From positions 2,232,001-2,296,000 of the forward strand of contig JAUIMM010000574.1 of assembly GCA_031769625.1 (NCBI GenBank): a DNA stretch of 64,000 bases. The letters run 5' to 3'. Positions 33,700-44,141 of this stretch are shown in pieces. The position numbers and the translations under genes were made by a program. Each line of letters begins with the position of its first letter. Position 1 is the first letter of the stretch. Below the pieces are notes generated by a model. It ran no database searches, was not told the origin of the DNA, and saw only the letters and a list, made by a program, of their open reading frames with translations. This stretch comes from Taudactylus pleione. Lineage: Eukaryota > Chordata > Amphibia > Anura > Myobatrachidae.

Positions 33700-36640
33700 A
33701 CTGTACATGCACAGTCACCACAACTATCACACACTATACATACAGTCACCACAGCTATCACCTACTGTACATGCACAGTCACCACATCTATCACATACTG
33801 TAACTGCACAGTCACCACAGCTATCACACACTGTACATACACAGTCACCACAACTATCACATACTGTACATGCACAGTCACCACAGCTATCACATACTGT
33901 ACATGCACAGTCACCACAGCTATCACATATTGTACATGCACAGTCACCACAGCTATCACATACTGTACATGCACAATCACCACATCTATCACATACTGTA
34001 CATGCACAGTCACCACATCTATCACATACTGTACATGCACAGTCACCACATCTATCACATACTGTACATGCACAGTTACCACATCTATCACCTACTGTAC
34101 ATGCACAATCACCACATCTATCACATACTGTACATGCACAGTCACCACAGCTATCACATACTGTACATGCACAATCACCACATCTATCACATACTGTACA
34201 TGCACAGTCACCACAGCTATCACATATTGTACATGCACAGTCACCACAGCTATCACACACTGGTACATGCACAGTCACCACATCTATCACATACTGTACA
34301 TGCACAGTCACCACATCTATCACATACTGTACATGCACAGTTACCACAGCTATCACATACTGTACATGCACAGTCACCACATCTGTCACAAACTGTACAT
34401 GCACAGTCACCACATCTATCACACACTGTACATGCACAGTCACCACAGCTATCACATACTGAACATGCACAGTCACCACATCTATCACATATTGTACATG
34501 CACAGTCACCACAACTATCACATACTGTACATGCACAGTCACCACAGCTATCACATATTGTACATGCACAGTCACCACAGCTATCACACACTGGTACATG
34601 CACAGTCACCACATCTATCACACACTGTACATGCACAGTCACCACATCTATCACATACTGTACATGCACAGTTACCACAGCTATCACATACTGTACATGC
34701 ACAGTCACCACATCTGTCACACACTGTACATGCACAGTCACCACAGCTATCACACACTGAACATGCACAGTCACCACATCATCACATATTGTACATGCAC
34801 AGTCACCACACCTATCACATACTGTACATGCACAGTCACCACAGCTATCACATACTTTACATGCATATTCACAACAGCTATCACATACTGTACATGCAGT
34901 CACCACAGCTATCACATACTGTACATGCACAGTCAGCACAGCTATCACATACTGTACATGCACAGTCAGCACAGCTATCACCTACTGTACATGCACAGTC
35001 ACCACATATATCACATACTGTACATACACAGTCACCACATCTATCACATACTGTACATGCACAGTCACCACAGCTATCACATACTGTACATACACAGTCA
35101 GCACAGCTATCACCTACTGTACATGCACAGTCACCACATCTATCACATACTGTACATACACAGTCACCACATCTATCACATTCTGTACATGCACAGTCAC
35201 CACATCTATCACATGCTGTACATGCACAGTCAGCACAGCTATCACCTACTGTACATGCACAGTAACCACATCTATCACATACTGTACATGCACAGTCACC
35301 ACATCTATCACCTACTGTACATGCACAATCACCACATCTATCACATACTGTACATGCACAGTCACCACAGCTATCACATATTGTACATGCACAGTCACCA
35401 CAGCTATCACATACTGTACATGCACAGTCACCACAGCTATCACATACTGTACATGCACAGTCACCACAGCTATCACATATTGTACATGCACAGTCACCAC
35501 ATCTATCACATACTGTACATGCACAGTCACCACATCTATCACATACTGTACATGCACAGTCACCACAGCTATCACACACTGGTACATGCACAGTCACCAC
35601 ATCTATCACACACTGTACATGCACAGTCACCACATCTATCACCTTCTGTACATGCACAGTTACCACATCTATCACCTACTGTACATGCACAATCACCACA
35701 TCTGTCACATACTGTACATGCACAGTCACCACAGCTATCACACACTGGTACATGCACAGTCACCACATCTATCACATACTGTACATGCACAGTCACCACA
35801 TCTATCACATACTGTACATGCACAGTTACCACAGCTATCACATACTGTACATGCACAGTCACCACATCTGTCACAAACTGTACATGCACAGTCACCACAT
35901 CTATCACACACTGTACATGCACAGTCACCACAGCTATCACACACTGAACATGCACAGTCACCACATCTATCACATATTGTACATGCACAGTCACCACAAC
36001 TATCACATACTGTACATGCACAGTCACCACAGCTATCACATACTGTACCTGCACAGTCACCACAGCTATCACATACTTTACATACACAGTCACCACAGCT
36101 ATCACATACTGTACATGCAGTCACCACATCTATCACATATTGTATATGCACAGTAAACACAACTATCACATACTGTAGAAGCACAGTCACCACAACTATC
36201 ACATACTGTACCTGCACAGTCACCATAACTGTCACATACTGTACAAGCACAGTCACCACATCTATCACACACTATACATACAGTCACCACAGCTATCACC
36301 TACTGTACATGCACAGTCACCACAGCTATCACACACTGTACATACACAGTCACCACAACTATCACACACTGTACATGCACAGTCACCACAGCTATCACAT
36401 ACTGTACATGCACAGTCACCACAGCTATCACCTACTGTACATGCACAGTCACCACAGCTATCACACACTTTACATACACAGTCACCACAACTATCACACA
36501 CTGTACATACACAGTCACCACAACTATCACATACTGTACCTGCACAGTCACCACAGCTATCACACACTGTACATACACAGTCACCACAACTATCACACAC
36601 TGTACATGCACAGTCACCACAACTATCAACTACTGTACAT
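33700..36640. repeat. satellite left flank of hAT copy 1, with 34-bp monomers
   Basis: This stretch contains 34-bp monomers with an extra G (CACACTGGTACATGCAC near 34260, 34592, 35579 and 35747) and 32-bp monomers (CACATCATCACAT near 34778). The same ordered variants precede hAT copy 3 (about 53950-56296), including the last segment GTATATGCACAGTAAACAC, CATAACTGTCAC and CACTATACATACAGTC. It is therefore part of the duplicated transposon-satellite module. Confidence 0.85.
36633..36640. repeat. hAT copy 1 target-site duplication, left (CTGTACAT)
   Basis: Eight bases identical to 42187-42194. Eight-bp duplications are the hallmark of hAT integration, and CTGTACAT fits the published hAT target bias (T at position 2, TA at the centre, A at position 7). 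Confidence 0.9.
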
Positions 36641-37162
36641 TAGGGGTGTGCACTGGCCACTTTTCGTGTTTTGTGTTTCGGTTTTGGATCTGGATCTTTC
36701 TTCGTGTTTTGCATCTGGATTGGTTTGGCAAAAACCACCCTTTCTTGTTTTGGGTTCTGGGTTTTGTGGTTTTTATCTGTATTTTTTTTAAAAAAAACAT
36801 AAAAACAGCTAAAACCACAGAATGTGTTGGTTTTTCTGCTCCTTTGCTATTATTAACCTCAATAACCTTAATTTCAACTTATTTCCAGTCTATTCTGAAC
36901 ACCTCACACCTCACAATAGTGTTTTTATGTCCAAAAGGTTGCACCGAGGTAGCTGGATGACTATGCTAAGCAACACGAGTGGGCGGCACAAACACATGAC
37001 CCATCTAGGAGTGATACTACAGTGGCAGACAGGATGGCAGTTTGAAAAACTAGGCCCCAAACTGTACATAATGCAAAGAAAAAAAAGAGGTGCAAGATGA
37101 ATTGTCCTTGGGCCCTGCCACCCACCCTTATGTTGTATAAACAGAACATGCACACTTTAACA

Positions 37163-37218
37163 AACCAATCATTTCAGTGCCAGGGTCTGCCACACAACTG
37201 AGGCTGAAATGATTGGTT
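37163..37218 (-). other. 15-bp perfect stem-loop 3' of the transposase
   Basis: AACCAATCATTTCAG (37163-37177) pairs perfectly with CTGAAATGATTGGTT (37204-37218) around a 26-nt loop. It sits about 57 bp beyond the transposase stop codon at 37275, in what would be the 3' untranslated region. A role in transcript end formation, or an origin as a small foldback insertion, is possible but unproven. It is conserved in all three copies. Confidence 0.8.
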
Positions 37219-37274
37219 CGTTTGGGCCCCCACAAAACAAGCTGGCAATTAATCTGTCCCTGCACAAACTGGCT

Positions 37275-38438
37275 CTACAGAGGCAAGATGTCGTCCTCAT
37301 CCTCCTCATCCACCGATTCCTCACCCTCTTCAGTGTTGTGTACATCCTCATCCTCACAGAGTATTAACTCGTCCCCACTGGAATCCACCACCACAGGTCC
37401 CTCTGTACGTTCTGGAGGCTGGTCTCCCTGGAAGAGTTGATAATTCATTTTTATGAACATCATCTTCCCCACATTTTGTGGAAGCAACCTCCTACGCCTT
37501 TCGCTGACAAGGTTCCCGGCTGCACTAAACACTCTTTCGGAGTACACACTGGAGGGGGGGCAACTCAGGTAAAATAGAGCCAGTTTGTACAGGGGCCTCC
37601 AAATTGCCTCTTTTTCCTGCCAGTCCAGGTATGGACTGTCTGACATGCCTACTTGGATGCTGTCACCGATGTAATCCTCCACCATTCTGTCAATGGTGAC
37701 AGTATCATATGTAGTGACAGTAGACATGTCAGAAATTGTTGCCAGGTCCTCCGGACTGGACCAGATGTCCAAACTTGGTCCTGCCTGCCCTGCATCACTG
37801 CCAGCGGGTTGCTTAGCATAACTAAGTTTTTTAATGGCAGCCCCAGTTGCAGGAGAAAATGAAGAAGCTGTTGACGTGTCACTTTCTGCTTCAGCTGACA
37901 GTGTTTTCACCTGCAGGTCTTTGCACCTCTGCAGGCTTGTGTCGGCCGGAAAGAGAGACACCACATAGGCTTTAAACCTAGGATCGAGCACGGTGGCCAA
38001 AATGTAGTGGTCTGATTTCAACAGATTGACCACCCTGGAATCCTGGCAAAGCGAATGAAGGGATTCATCCACAAGTCCCACATGCCAAGCAGAATCGCTC
38101 TGTCTTAGCTCCTCCTTCACTTTCTCCAGCTGCTTCTGCAAAAGCCTAATGAGGGGAATGACCTGACTCAAGCTGGCAGTGTCTGAACTGACTTCACGTG
38201 TGGCAAGTTCGAAGGGCTGGAGAACCTTGCACAACACGGAAATCATTCTCCACTGCGCTTGAGTCAGGTGCATACCCCCACCTTTACCTATGTCATAGGT
38301 GGATGTATAGGCTTGAATGGCCTTTTGCTGCCCCTCCATCCTCTGAAGCATATAGACGGTTGAGTTCCACCGCGTCACAACCTCTTGCTTCAGGTGATGG
38401 CGGGGCAGGTTCAAGAGTGTTTGTTGGCGCTCCAGTCT
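37275..38438 (-). pseudogene. hAT transposase remnant: C-terminal part with dimerisation domain, copy 1
   Basis: The open stretch starts after an in-frame TGA (38439-38441) that separates it from the catalytic core. Early residues QEVVTRWNSTVYMLQRM match the conserved segment following the insertion domain in ZBED-type hAT transposases. Near the end, a segment with WRPLYKLALFYLS and PPSSVYSERVFSAAGNLVS followed by RRRRLLP is a textbook hAT C-terminal dimerisation domain. The Glu of SERVFS is the expected third catalytic residue. The protein closes with an acidic tail (EEGEESVDEEDEDD) and a stop at 37275. Copy 1 alone carries AATGGCAGCC where the other copies have CCTGGCAGCC, changing ARKKL to AIKKL. 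As a family, these domains let the transposase oligomerise and complete the active site. Confidence 0.9.
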
Positions 38439-39176
38439 TCAGCACGCAGTCACTGAATGGCGAAAGTGCCCAGAAATTTTTCGGGACACCCAAAGCGTCT
38501 CCTGCATGCCCCTGTCGCTTTTCAGAAAATTCTGCACCACCAAGTTTATTGTTTGAGCAAAACATGGGACGTGTTGGAATTTGCCCAGATGTAATGCCCG
38601 CACAATATTGGTGGCGTTGTCAGATATCACAAATCCCCAGGAGAGTCTAAGTGGGGTAAGCCACTGGGCGATGATTTCCCTCAGTTTCTCTAAGAGGTTG
38701 TCGGCGGTGTGCTTCTTACTGAAACCGGTGATACACAGCGTAGCCTGCCTTAAAACGAGCTGGCGTTTCTGAGATGCTGCTACTGGTGACGATGCTGCTG
38801 TTGCTGCATAAGGTGATACATCTACCCAGTAGGCTGTCACAGTCATATAGTCCTTAGTCTGCCCTGTTCCACTTGTCCACATGTCCGTGGTTAAGTGGAC
38901 ATTGGGTACAACGGCATTTTTCAGGACACTGAGGACACTTTTTCTGACATTTCTGTACAGTCTCGGTATCGCCTGTCTAGTGAAGTGGAATCTAGATGGG
39001 ATTTGGAACCGGGGACACACTACCTCCATCAATTGTCTAAATCCCACTGCACTAATGGCGGATACCGGACGCACGTCTAACACCAACATAGCAGTCAAGG
39101 CCTCAGTTATACGTTTTGCTTCAGGATGACTGCTGTCGTACTTCATCCTCCTCGCTAAGGACTGTTGGAGGGTCAA
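38439..39176 (-). pseudogene. hAT transposase remnant: catalytic core, copy 1
   Basis: This 245-residue open stretch has the order expected of an RNase H-like hAT core. It includes QQSLARRMKYDSSHPEA, then GFRQLMEVVCPRFQIPSR, then VHLTTDMWTS, whose Asp is the usual first catalytic residue, and later WGFVISDNATNIVRAL, whose Asp is the second. An in-frame TAA lies just upstream and a TGA terminates it, so it could not be translated as one protein with the flanking parts without readthrough. An intron spanning the upstream break is an alternative (an AG acceptor-like CCTCCAACAG lies near 39160). All three copies share both stops. Confidence 0.88.
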
Positions 39177-39429
39177 TTATTTAGTAAAAGTAGTGGTGTT
39201 CCTTCTTCCTCTCTGGGAAGATAAATGACTCCCAGCAGCAGCAACAGCAGCAGCGGCAGCAGGAGGCGTAGCAATGCAGGATCCTCCGGAGGAATCCCGG
39301 ATAGGAGAGTCAGTCATGCCAGTGACATGGCCTGCAGGACTACTTCCGATCCTGACTAAGGAGGAAATTGACGAGGAGGGAGTTGACGGAGTGGTTTGCA
39401 GGCGCTTGGATACAACAGGACAACGGGAT
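39177..39429 (-). pseudogene. transposase linker in a shifted frame, Ser/Thr- and Ala-rich, copy 1
   Basis: Between the BED segment and the core the minus strand stays open in a frame shifted relative to the BED frame. It reads residues such as PVVSKRLQTTPSTPSSSISS, then an Ala-rich run encoded by a CTG/GCTG tract at about 39234-39262, and ends at a TAA just before the core. Composition fits the disordered linker common after BED fingers, so a frameshift is the simplest reading. A retained intron is the alternative. Confidence 0.6.
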
Positions 39430-40376
39430 TTAGGTGTCCCTGGACTGCTTAGCCAAAGTTTCTGAACTTGACAGTAACTTTTTATGAAAGCGCTGCAGGT
39501 GCCGTATAAGGGAGGATGTTCCTAGGTGGTTAACGTCCCTACCCCTACTTATTTCACCTTTAGATATGGTACATATGGCAAGACAGTTGTTGTCTGGATT
39601 TGGATAGAAATATTGCCAGACCAAAGAGGTGGAATGTTTGGTCTTCTGCCCAGGCATGACCGTGATGGGCTTTTTCATCCCACGGACAACAACTGTCTCC
39701 CCCGGAGCATGATTTAAACAAACCACATCACCATCAGAATCCTCCTCATCAACTTCCTCCTCAGCGCCAGCTACACCAGTATCCTCATCCTGTTGTACTT
39801 CAACAGTGACATCTTCAATTTGCATATCAGCAAGTGGACTGTGACTGCTCCTTTCAGCACTTGCAGGGGGCGTGCAAATGGTGGAAAGAGCCACCTCTTC
39901 CTGTCCAGTGCTGGGAAGGTCAGGCATTGCAACCACCACCACACTTGGACTCTCCTGGGGATTTGTGATATCTTCTTAGAATGCACAGTTCTTCGCTGTG
40001 CTTTTGCCAGCTTAACTCTTTTGATTTTTTTAGTGGGAGGAGGGCTTCCATCGTCATGTGAAGCTGTACCACCAGTCATGAACATAGGGAAAGACCTTAG
40101 CCATTCCTTGACTCTCCGTGTCGTAAATGGCATATTGGCAAGTTTACGTTTCTCTTCAGATGATTTAAATGTTTTTTTCAAGGTCATTTTCCTGAACTTT
40201 GCCATTTGGGATTGTATGTGCCCTCTACTATGACATTGGGCATCGGCCTTGGCAGACGACGTTGATGGCATGTTATCGTTTATTTCATGACTAGTGGCAG
40301 CAGCTTCAGCAATAGGAGGAAGTGGTTCTTGATCTTTCCCTATTTTATTTTTATCGGAGAAAGTTTGGTCTTCCAT
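39430..40376 (-). pseudogene. hAT transposase remnant: N-terminus and BED zinc finger, copy 1
   Basis: The ATG at 40374-40376 starts MEDQTFSDKNKIGKDQEPL. A basic stretch follows (PPPTKKIKRVKLAKAQRR), a plausible nuclear localisation signal. Near 39953-39957 this copy has TCCTGGGG where copies 2 and 3 have TCCTTGGGG; the one-base loss breaks the frame. Downstream a BED-type finger covers about 39480-39635: SLVWQYFYPNP, CLAICTISKGEISRG, then SSLIRHLQRFH with the His-x4-His pair. The usual second Cys of the Cys-x2-Cys pair is Ser (CTIS). BED fingers bind DNA, here presumably the transposon ends. The frame ends at QSRDT, where all copies shift frame. Confidence 0.87.
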
Positions 40377-40408
40377 TTATGTTATATTGATATGTAAGTG
40401 CGGATAAA

Positions 40409-40566
40409 GCGCACACAAACACAGAAAATAATTTTTTATTTTTGTTGCAGACTAGTGCACTTTGTGGGTTACACCACCCTTTAAGAAATCAGCCGGGCCT
40501 TTACTTATGACACAGGCACACGCTTGGCACTACTTTGTTGATGCACGTGCGGCTACTGCGCACACA
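40409..40566. repeat. diverged subrepeat unit, copy 1
   Basis: This stretch (ACACAAACACAGAAAATAA, a T-rich run, CACTTTGTGGGTTACACCACC, GATGCACGTGCGGCTACTGC) is a diverged relative of the three units at 41165-41649. It is separated from them by the nested foldback element, so the tandem array was interrupted by that insertion. Confidence 0.8.
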
Positions 40567-41164
40567 GTGCCTGATTCAGAGCCACTCGTAAGTGGCAGCT
40601 CGTTCGCTCCGAGCAATGTTTGCCCAACTGCGCATGCGTACGGATCATTATACGCATGCGCGAACCAGTCAGTGCGGCCGAAATTAAAGTGCTCGCAAAA
40701 TAGCGAATGCCTGCTATTTTGAGTGACAGAATGAGGCATATGTGGGTGGTAACAGGGGAAGGTGCTTGAAAATGGGGAGTGGAGATCCGATCGCAGGCGT
40801 GCTTAAAGGTCAAAATGGGCGTTTTAAGGGAGTGCATAATTAATCCAGCAGCATCATTGACCACGTCACTTGGTTTTTTTTAACTTAGAACTGCTCGCAA
40901 AATAGTGGTTGAAAAAACCAACCACTAGAATAGTGAGCAGTTCAGACGCTGTTCGATTTACTCGATTAATCTAATAAATAGTGGACATGACGTATGGTGC
41001 GAGCGGCTAGGGGGCGTATTTTTCAAATTTACGTTCGCATGTTTTGCTCGCTCGTTCAGACTTAGAGGCGTGAACAGACCGCAAAGTGTGAACGGTTCAT
41101 TTGAATAGCCACCCCTTTTTAGAAAACGAACGACCGCAAAGAGCGAGTGGCTCTGAATCAGGCC
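40567..41164. mobile_element. nested 598-bp foldback/MITE-like element, copy 1
   Basis: It has 20-bp perfect terminal inverted repeats: GCCTGATTCAGAGCCACTCG at 40569-40588 and its complement at 41144-41163. Comparison with the uninterrupted paralogous unit (GCACACAATTCAC) suggests a CACA target duplication, but repeat context makes this ambiguous. It has no coding capacity. Inside are three hairpins: GCGCATGCGTA/TACGCATGCGC (40630-40661), CAAAATAGC/GCTATTTTG (40696-40721) and GAACTGCTC...TAGTGGTTG with its partner (40888-40942). The superfamily cannot be assigned from sequence alone. It is at the same site in all three hAT copies, so it inserted before they multiplied. Confidence 0.85.
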
Positions 41165-41690
41165 CACAATTCACAAACACAGAAAATATATTTTTATTTT
41201 GTTTGGAGTGTACTTTGGGGGTTACAGCACCCTTTAATGGACAAGCCAGCCAGCTTTTTACTTAAGGGACACAGGCGCACGCTTGGCGCTGCTCCTTCAT
41301 TGATGCACGTGCAGCCACAGTGCACACAATTAACAAACACAGAAAATTTTTTTTATTTTGTTTGGAGTGCCCTTTGGGGGTTACAGCACCCTTTAGTGGT
41401 CAATCCAGTTGGCCCTTTATTTATGGGACACAGGCGCACGCTTGGCACTACTTTGTTGATGCACGTGCGGCTACTACGCACACAATTCACAAACACAAAA
41501 AAATATATATTTTTATTTTGTTTGGAGTGCCCTTTGGGGGTTACAGCACCCTTTAACGGACAAGCCAGCCGGCCTTTTACTTATGGGACACAGGCACATG
41601 CTTGGCGCTGCTCCTTTGTTGATGCACGTGCAGCCACAGTGCACACAATTCACAAACACAGAAAAAATATTTTTTTTTTAGCACTTGGGG
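41165..41690. repeat. tandem ~160-bp subrepeats in the transposon 5' region, copy 1
   Basis: Units begin near (T/A)CACAAACAC or AACAAACAC at 41171, 41331, 41487 and 41650, spaced 160, 156 and 163 bp. Each complete unit carries a T-rich run, TTTGGAGTG, TTTGGGGGTTACAGCACCC, a GGCGCACGCTTGG-like segment and GATGCACGTGC. The last unit is truncated. They lie in the would-be promoter/5' leader of the transposase; tandem binding sites there would be a reasonable guess. Confidence 0.88.
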
Positions 41691-41890
41691 GGAGCACCCC
41701 TGAGGGACAGAGCACCCCCTGGACAACACTACAGCACCCCTTTAGGACTGGGACACTGCACAGGACTTTGGAGTGGACACAGCCCCTATGGACAACTGAC
41801 TGCACAACACAGTCCAGCCAGCCCCTATGGACTTTGAAGTAGTGGACAGAGCCCCTATGGACAACAGCAGCACAGTGCAGCACAGCACAG

Positions 41891-41942
41891 CACTACACTG
41901 CACTACACTACACTACAACACTACACTACACTACACTACACA
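41891..41942. repeat. (CACTA)n pentamer microsatellite, copy 1
   Basis: An imperfect CACTA pentamer run of about 52 bp, preceded by a GCACA-rich stretch. It lies between the subrepeats and the TATA box and is conserved in the other copies. Confidence 0.85.
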
Positions 41943-42018
41943 GCCCAGCCAGCCCTAACTCCCACCCTCCCTCTTCACTGTCCACAGTCGAGTGAGAAAA
42001 TGGCGCTGACGTGGGTAC

Positions 42019-42026
42019 CTTATATA
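42019..42026 (-). promoter_or_regulatory. TATA box candidate for the transposase, copy 1
   Basis: On the minus strand this reads TATATAAG, near-consensus, about 160 bp inside the right terminus and about 1.64 kb upstream of the ATG. The long distance implies a long leader or a spliced 5' exon through the subrepeats and nested element. The motif is kept in all three copies. Confidence 0.5.
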
Positions 42027-42083
42027 GGATCCAAAACCCGCGAGACCCGGAAGGCGGGATGATGATGTTTTGCCTCGATTTCA

Positions 42084-42123
42084 GATCCGAGTCAGGCGGG
42101 AAAAGTCGAGCCTGACTCGGATC
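42084..42123. other. subterminal 14-bp stem-loop, copy 1 right end
   Basis: GATCCGAGTCAGGC (42084-42097) is perfectly complementary to GCCTGACTCGGATC (42110-42123) with a 12-nt loop. About 30 bp further out a second palindrome, GTTCGGATTT/AAATCCGAAC around CAG (42151-42173), abuts the terminal repeat. Subterminal repeats of this kind are typical transposase binding sites in hAT elements. Confidence 0.8.
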
Positions 42124-42186
42124 GGCCTCGGATCGTTTGGGCTCGGTGGGGTTCGGATTTCAGAAATCCGAACCCGCTCACCCCTA

Positions 42187-42194
42187 CTGTACAT
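42187..42194. repeat. hAT copy 1 target-site duplication, right (CTGTACAT)
   Basis: Identical to 36633-36640. Removing the element and one duplicate restores a normal satellite monomer with the perfect 16-bp palindrome ACTGTACATGTACAGT. Confidence 0.9.
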
Positions 42195-44141
42195 GTACAG
42201 TCACCACAACGACCACATAATGTACATGAACAGTCACCACAGCTATCACATACTGTACATACACAGTCACCACAATTATCACATACTGTACATGCACAGT
42301 CACCACAACTATCACATACTGTACATGCACAGTCACCACATCTATCACATACTGTACATGCAGTCACCACATCTATCCCATACTGTACATGCACAGTCAC
42401 CACATCTATCACGTACTGTCAATGCACAGTCACCACAGCTATCACATACTGTACATGCACAGTCACCACAGCTTTCACCTACTGTACATGCACAGTCACC
42501 ACAGCTATCACACACTGTACATGCACAGTCACCACAACTATCACATACTGTACATACACAGTCACCACATCTATCACATACTGTACATGCACAGTCACCA
42601 CATCTATCACCTACTGTACATGCACAGTCACCACATCTATCACATACTGTAAATGCACAATCAACACATCTAACACATACTGTAAATGCACAGTCACCAC
42701 ATCTATCACATACTGTACCAGCACAGACACCACACCTATCACATACTGTACATGCACAGTCACCACATCTATCACATACTGTACATACACAGTCACCACA
42801 ACTATCACATACTGTACATGCACAGTCACCACATATATCACATACTGTACATGCACAGTCACCACATCTATCACCTACTGTACTTGCACAGTCACCACAT
42901 CTATCACATACTGTAAATGCACAGTCACCACACCTATCACACTCTGTACATACACAGTCACTACATCTATCACCTACTGTACATGCACAGTCACCACAGC
43001 TATCACATACTGTACATGCACAGTCACCACAGCTATCACATACTGCACATGCCCAGTCACCACAGCTATCACATACTGTACATGCAAAGTCACAACTATC
43101 ACATACTGTACATGCACAGTCACCACATATAACACATACTGTACATGCACAGTCACCACAACTATCACATACTGTACATGCACAGTCACCACATCTATCA
43201 CATACTGTACATGCCCAGTCACCACAGCTATCACATACTGTACATGCAAAGTCGCAACTATCACATACTGTACATGCACGTTCACCACAGCTATCACATA
43301 CTGTCAATGCACAGTCACCACAGCTATCACATACTGTACATGCACAGTCACAACTATCACATACTGTACATGCACAGTCACCACAGCTATCACATACTGT
43401 ACATGCACAGTCACAACTATCACATACTGTACATACACAGTCACCACAATTATCACATACTGTACATGCACAGTCACCACAGCTATCACACACTGTACAT
43501 GCACTGTCACCACATCTATCACCTACTGTACATGCACAGTCACCACATATATCACATACTGTACATTCAGTCACCACAGCTATCATATATTGTACATACA
43601 CAGTCACCACAGCTATCACATACTGTACATGCACATTCACAACAGCTATCACATTCTGTACATGCACAGTCACCACAGCTATCACATACTGTACATACAC
43701 AGTCAGCACATCTATCACCTACTGTACATGCACAGTCACCACATCTATCACATACTGTACATGCACATTCACAACAGCTATCACATTCTGTACATGCACA
43801 GTCACCACATCTATCACATACTGTACATGCACAGTCACCACAGCTATCACATACTGTACATACACAGTCAGCACAGCTATCACCTACTGTACATGCACAG
43901 TCACCACATCTATCACATACTGTACATGTACAGTCACCACATCTATCACCTACTGTACATACACAATCACCACATCTATCACATACTGTACATGCACAGT
44001 CACCACATCTATCACCTTTTGTACATACACAGTAACTACATCTATCACATACTGTACATGCACAGTCACCACATCTATCACCTACTGTACATACACAATC
44101 ACCACATCTATCACATACTGTACATGCACAGTAACCACATC
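42187..44141. repeat. 33-bp satellite between hAT copies 1 and 2
   Basis: About 1.95 kb of satellite, essentially the same as 49687-51670 (first monomers CAACGACCACATAATG and TGAACAGTCACC, later 30-bp monomers with GTCACAACTATC). It ends abruptly at ACCACATC, where hAT copy 2 begins. Nothing else is in it. Confidence 0.95.

Larger units (their letters stand above)
1..36640. repeat. 33-bp satellite array, left block
   Basis: This is an uninterrupted head-to-tail array of a 33-bp monomer. Its core reads CACCACATCTATCACATAC followed by TGTACATGCACAGT. Variation falls mostly at a few sites: the triplet after CACCACA (TCT, GCT, ACT or AAT), the base in ATCAC[A/T/C]TAC, and TGTAC[ATG/CTG/ATA]. On the plus strand the consensus has 11 A, 11 C, 8 T and 3 G, so it is strongly G-poor, and it has no CpG. 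Length variants of 30, 31, 32 and 34 bp shift the reading phase. No stop codon occurs in five of six frames, so long open frames here carry no evidence of coding. I found no gene, promoter or RNA gene in the block. Confidence 0.97.
36641..42186 (-). mobile_element. hAT DNA transposon, copy 1 (5546 bp, defective)
   Basis: The element begins TAGGGGTGTGC and ends with the complement of TAGGGGTGAGC, a short terminal inverted repeat (10 of 11 bases) that fits the hAT terminal pattern YARNG. It is flanked by perfect 8-bp duplications CTGTACAT. Gene order on the minus strand is: terminal stem structures, TATA box, pentamer microsatellite, 160-bp subrepeats with a nested foldback element, transposase remnants, 3' stem-loop, terminus. 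The transposase is broken in several places, so the element cannot be autonomous, though its termini look intact. It is inserted in satellite DNA and shares its disruptions and right flank with copies 2 and 3. Confidence 0.95.

Noticed and set aside
1..36640. CRISPR-like array of about 33-bp direct repeats
   Set aside because: The repeats are contiguous with no unique spacers, no leader and no cas genes, and the context is a eukaryotic transposon.
1..36640. An 11-bp or 9-bp ancestral subunit of the 33-bp monomer
   Set aside because: The word ACAT recurs at spacings of 9, 9 and 15 bp, but similarity between thirds is only about half of positions, too weak to support an origin by triplication.
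37275..40376. An active transposase or a domesticated ZBED host gene
   Set aside because: Every copy has at least two in-frame stops, a shared frame break and private lesions, and it sits between intact hAT termini.
40458..40864. Short frames on either strand of the nested foldback element (for example 40462-40722 and 40553-40864)
   Set aside because: They are small, overlap inverted repeats and have no domain signature; the element is non-coding.
41147..41842. Plus-strand frame with repeated FVWSVLWGLQHPL peptide (and its equivalent in copy 2)
   Set aside because: It is a reading of the ~160-bp subrepeats on the strand opposite the transposase, with no similarity I recognise.
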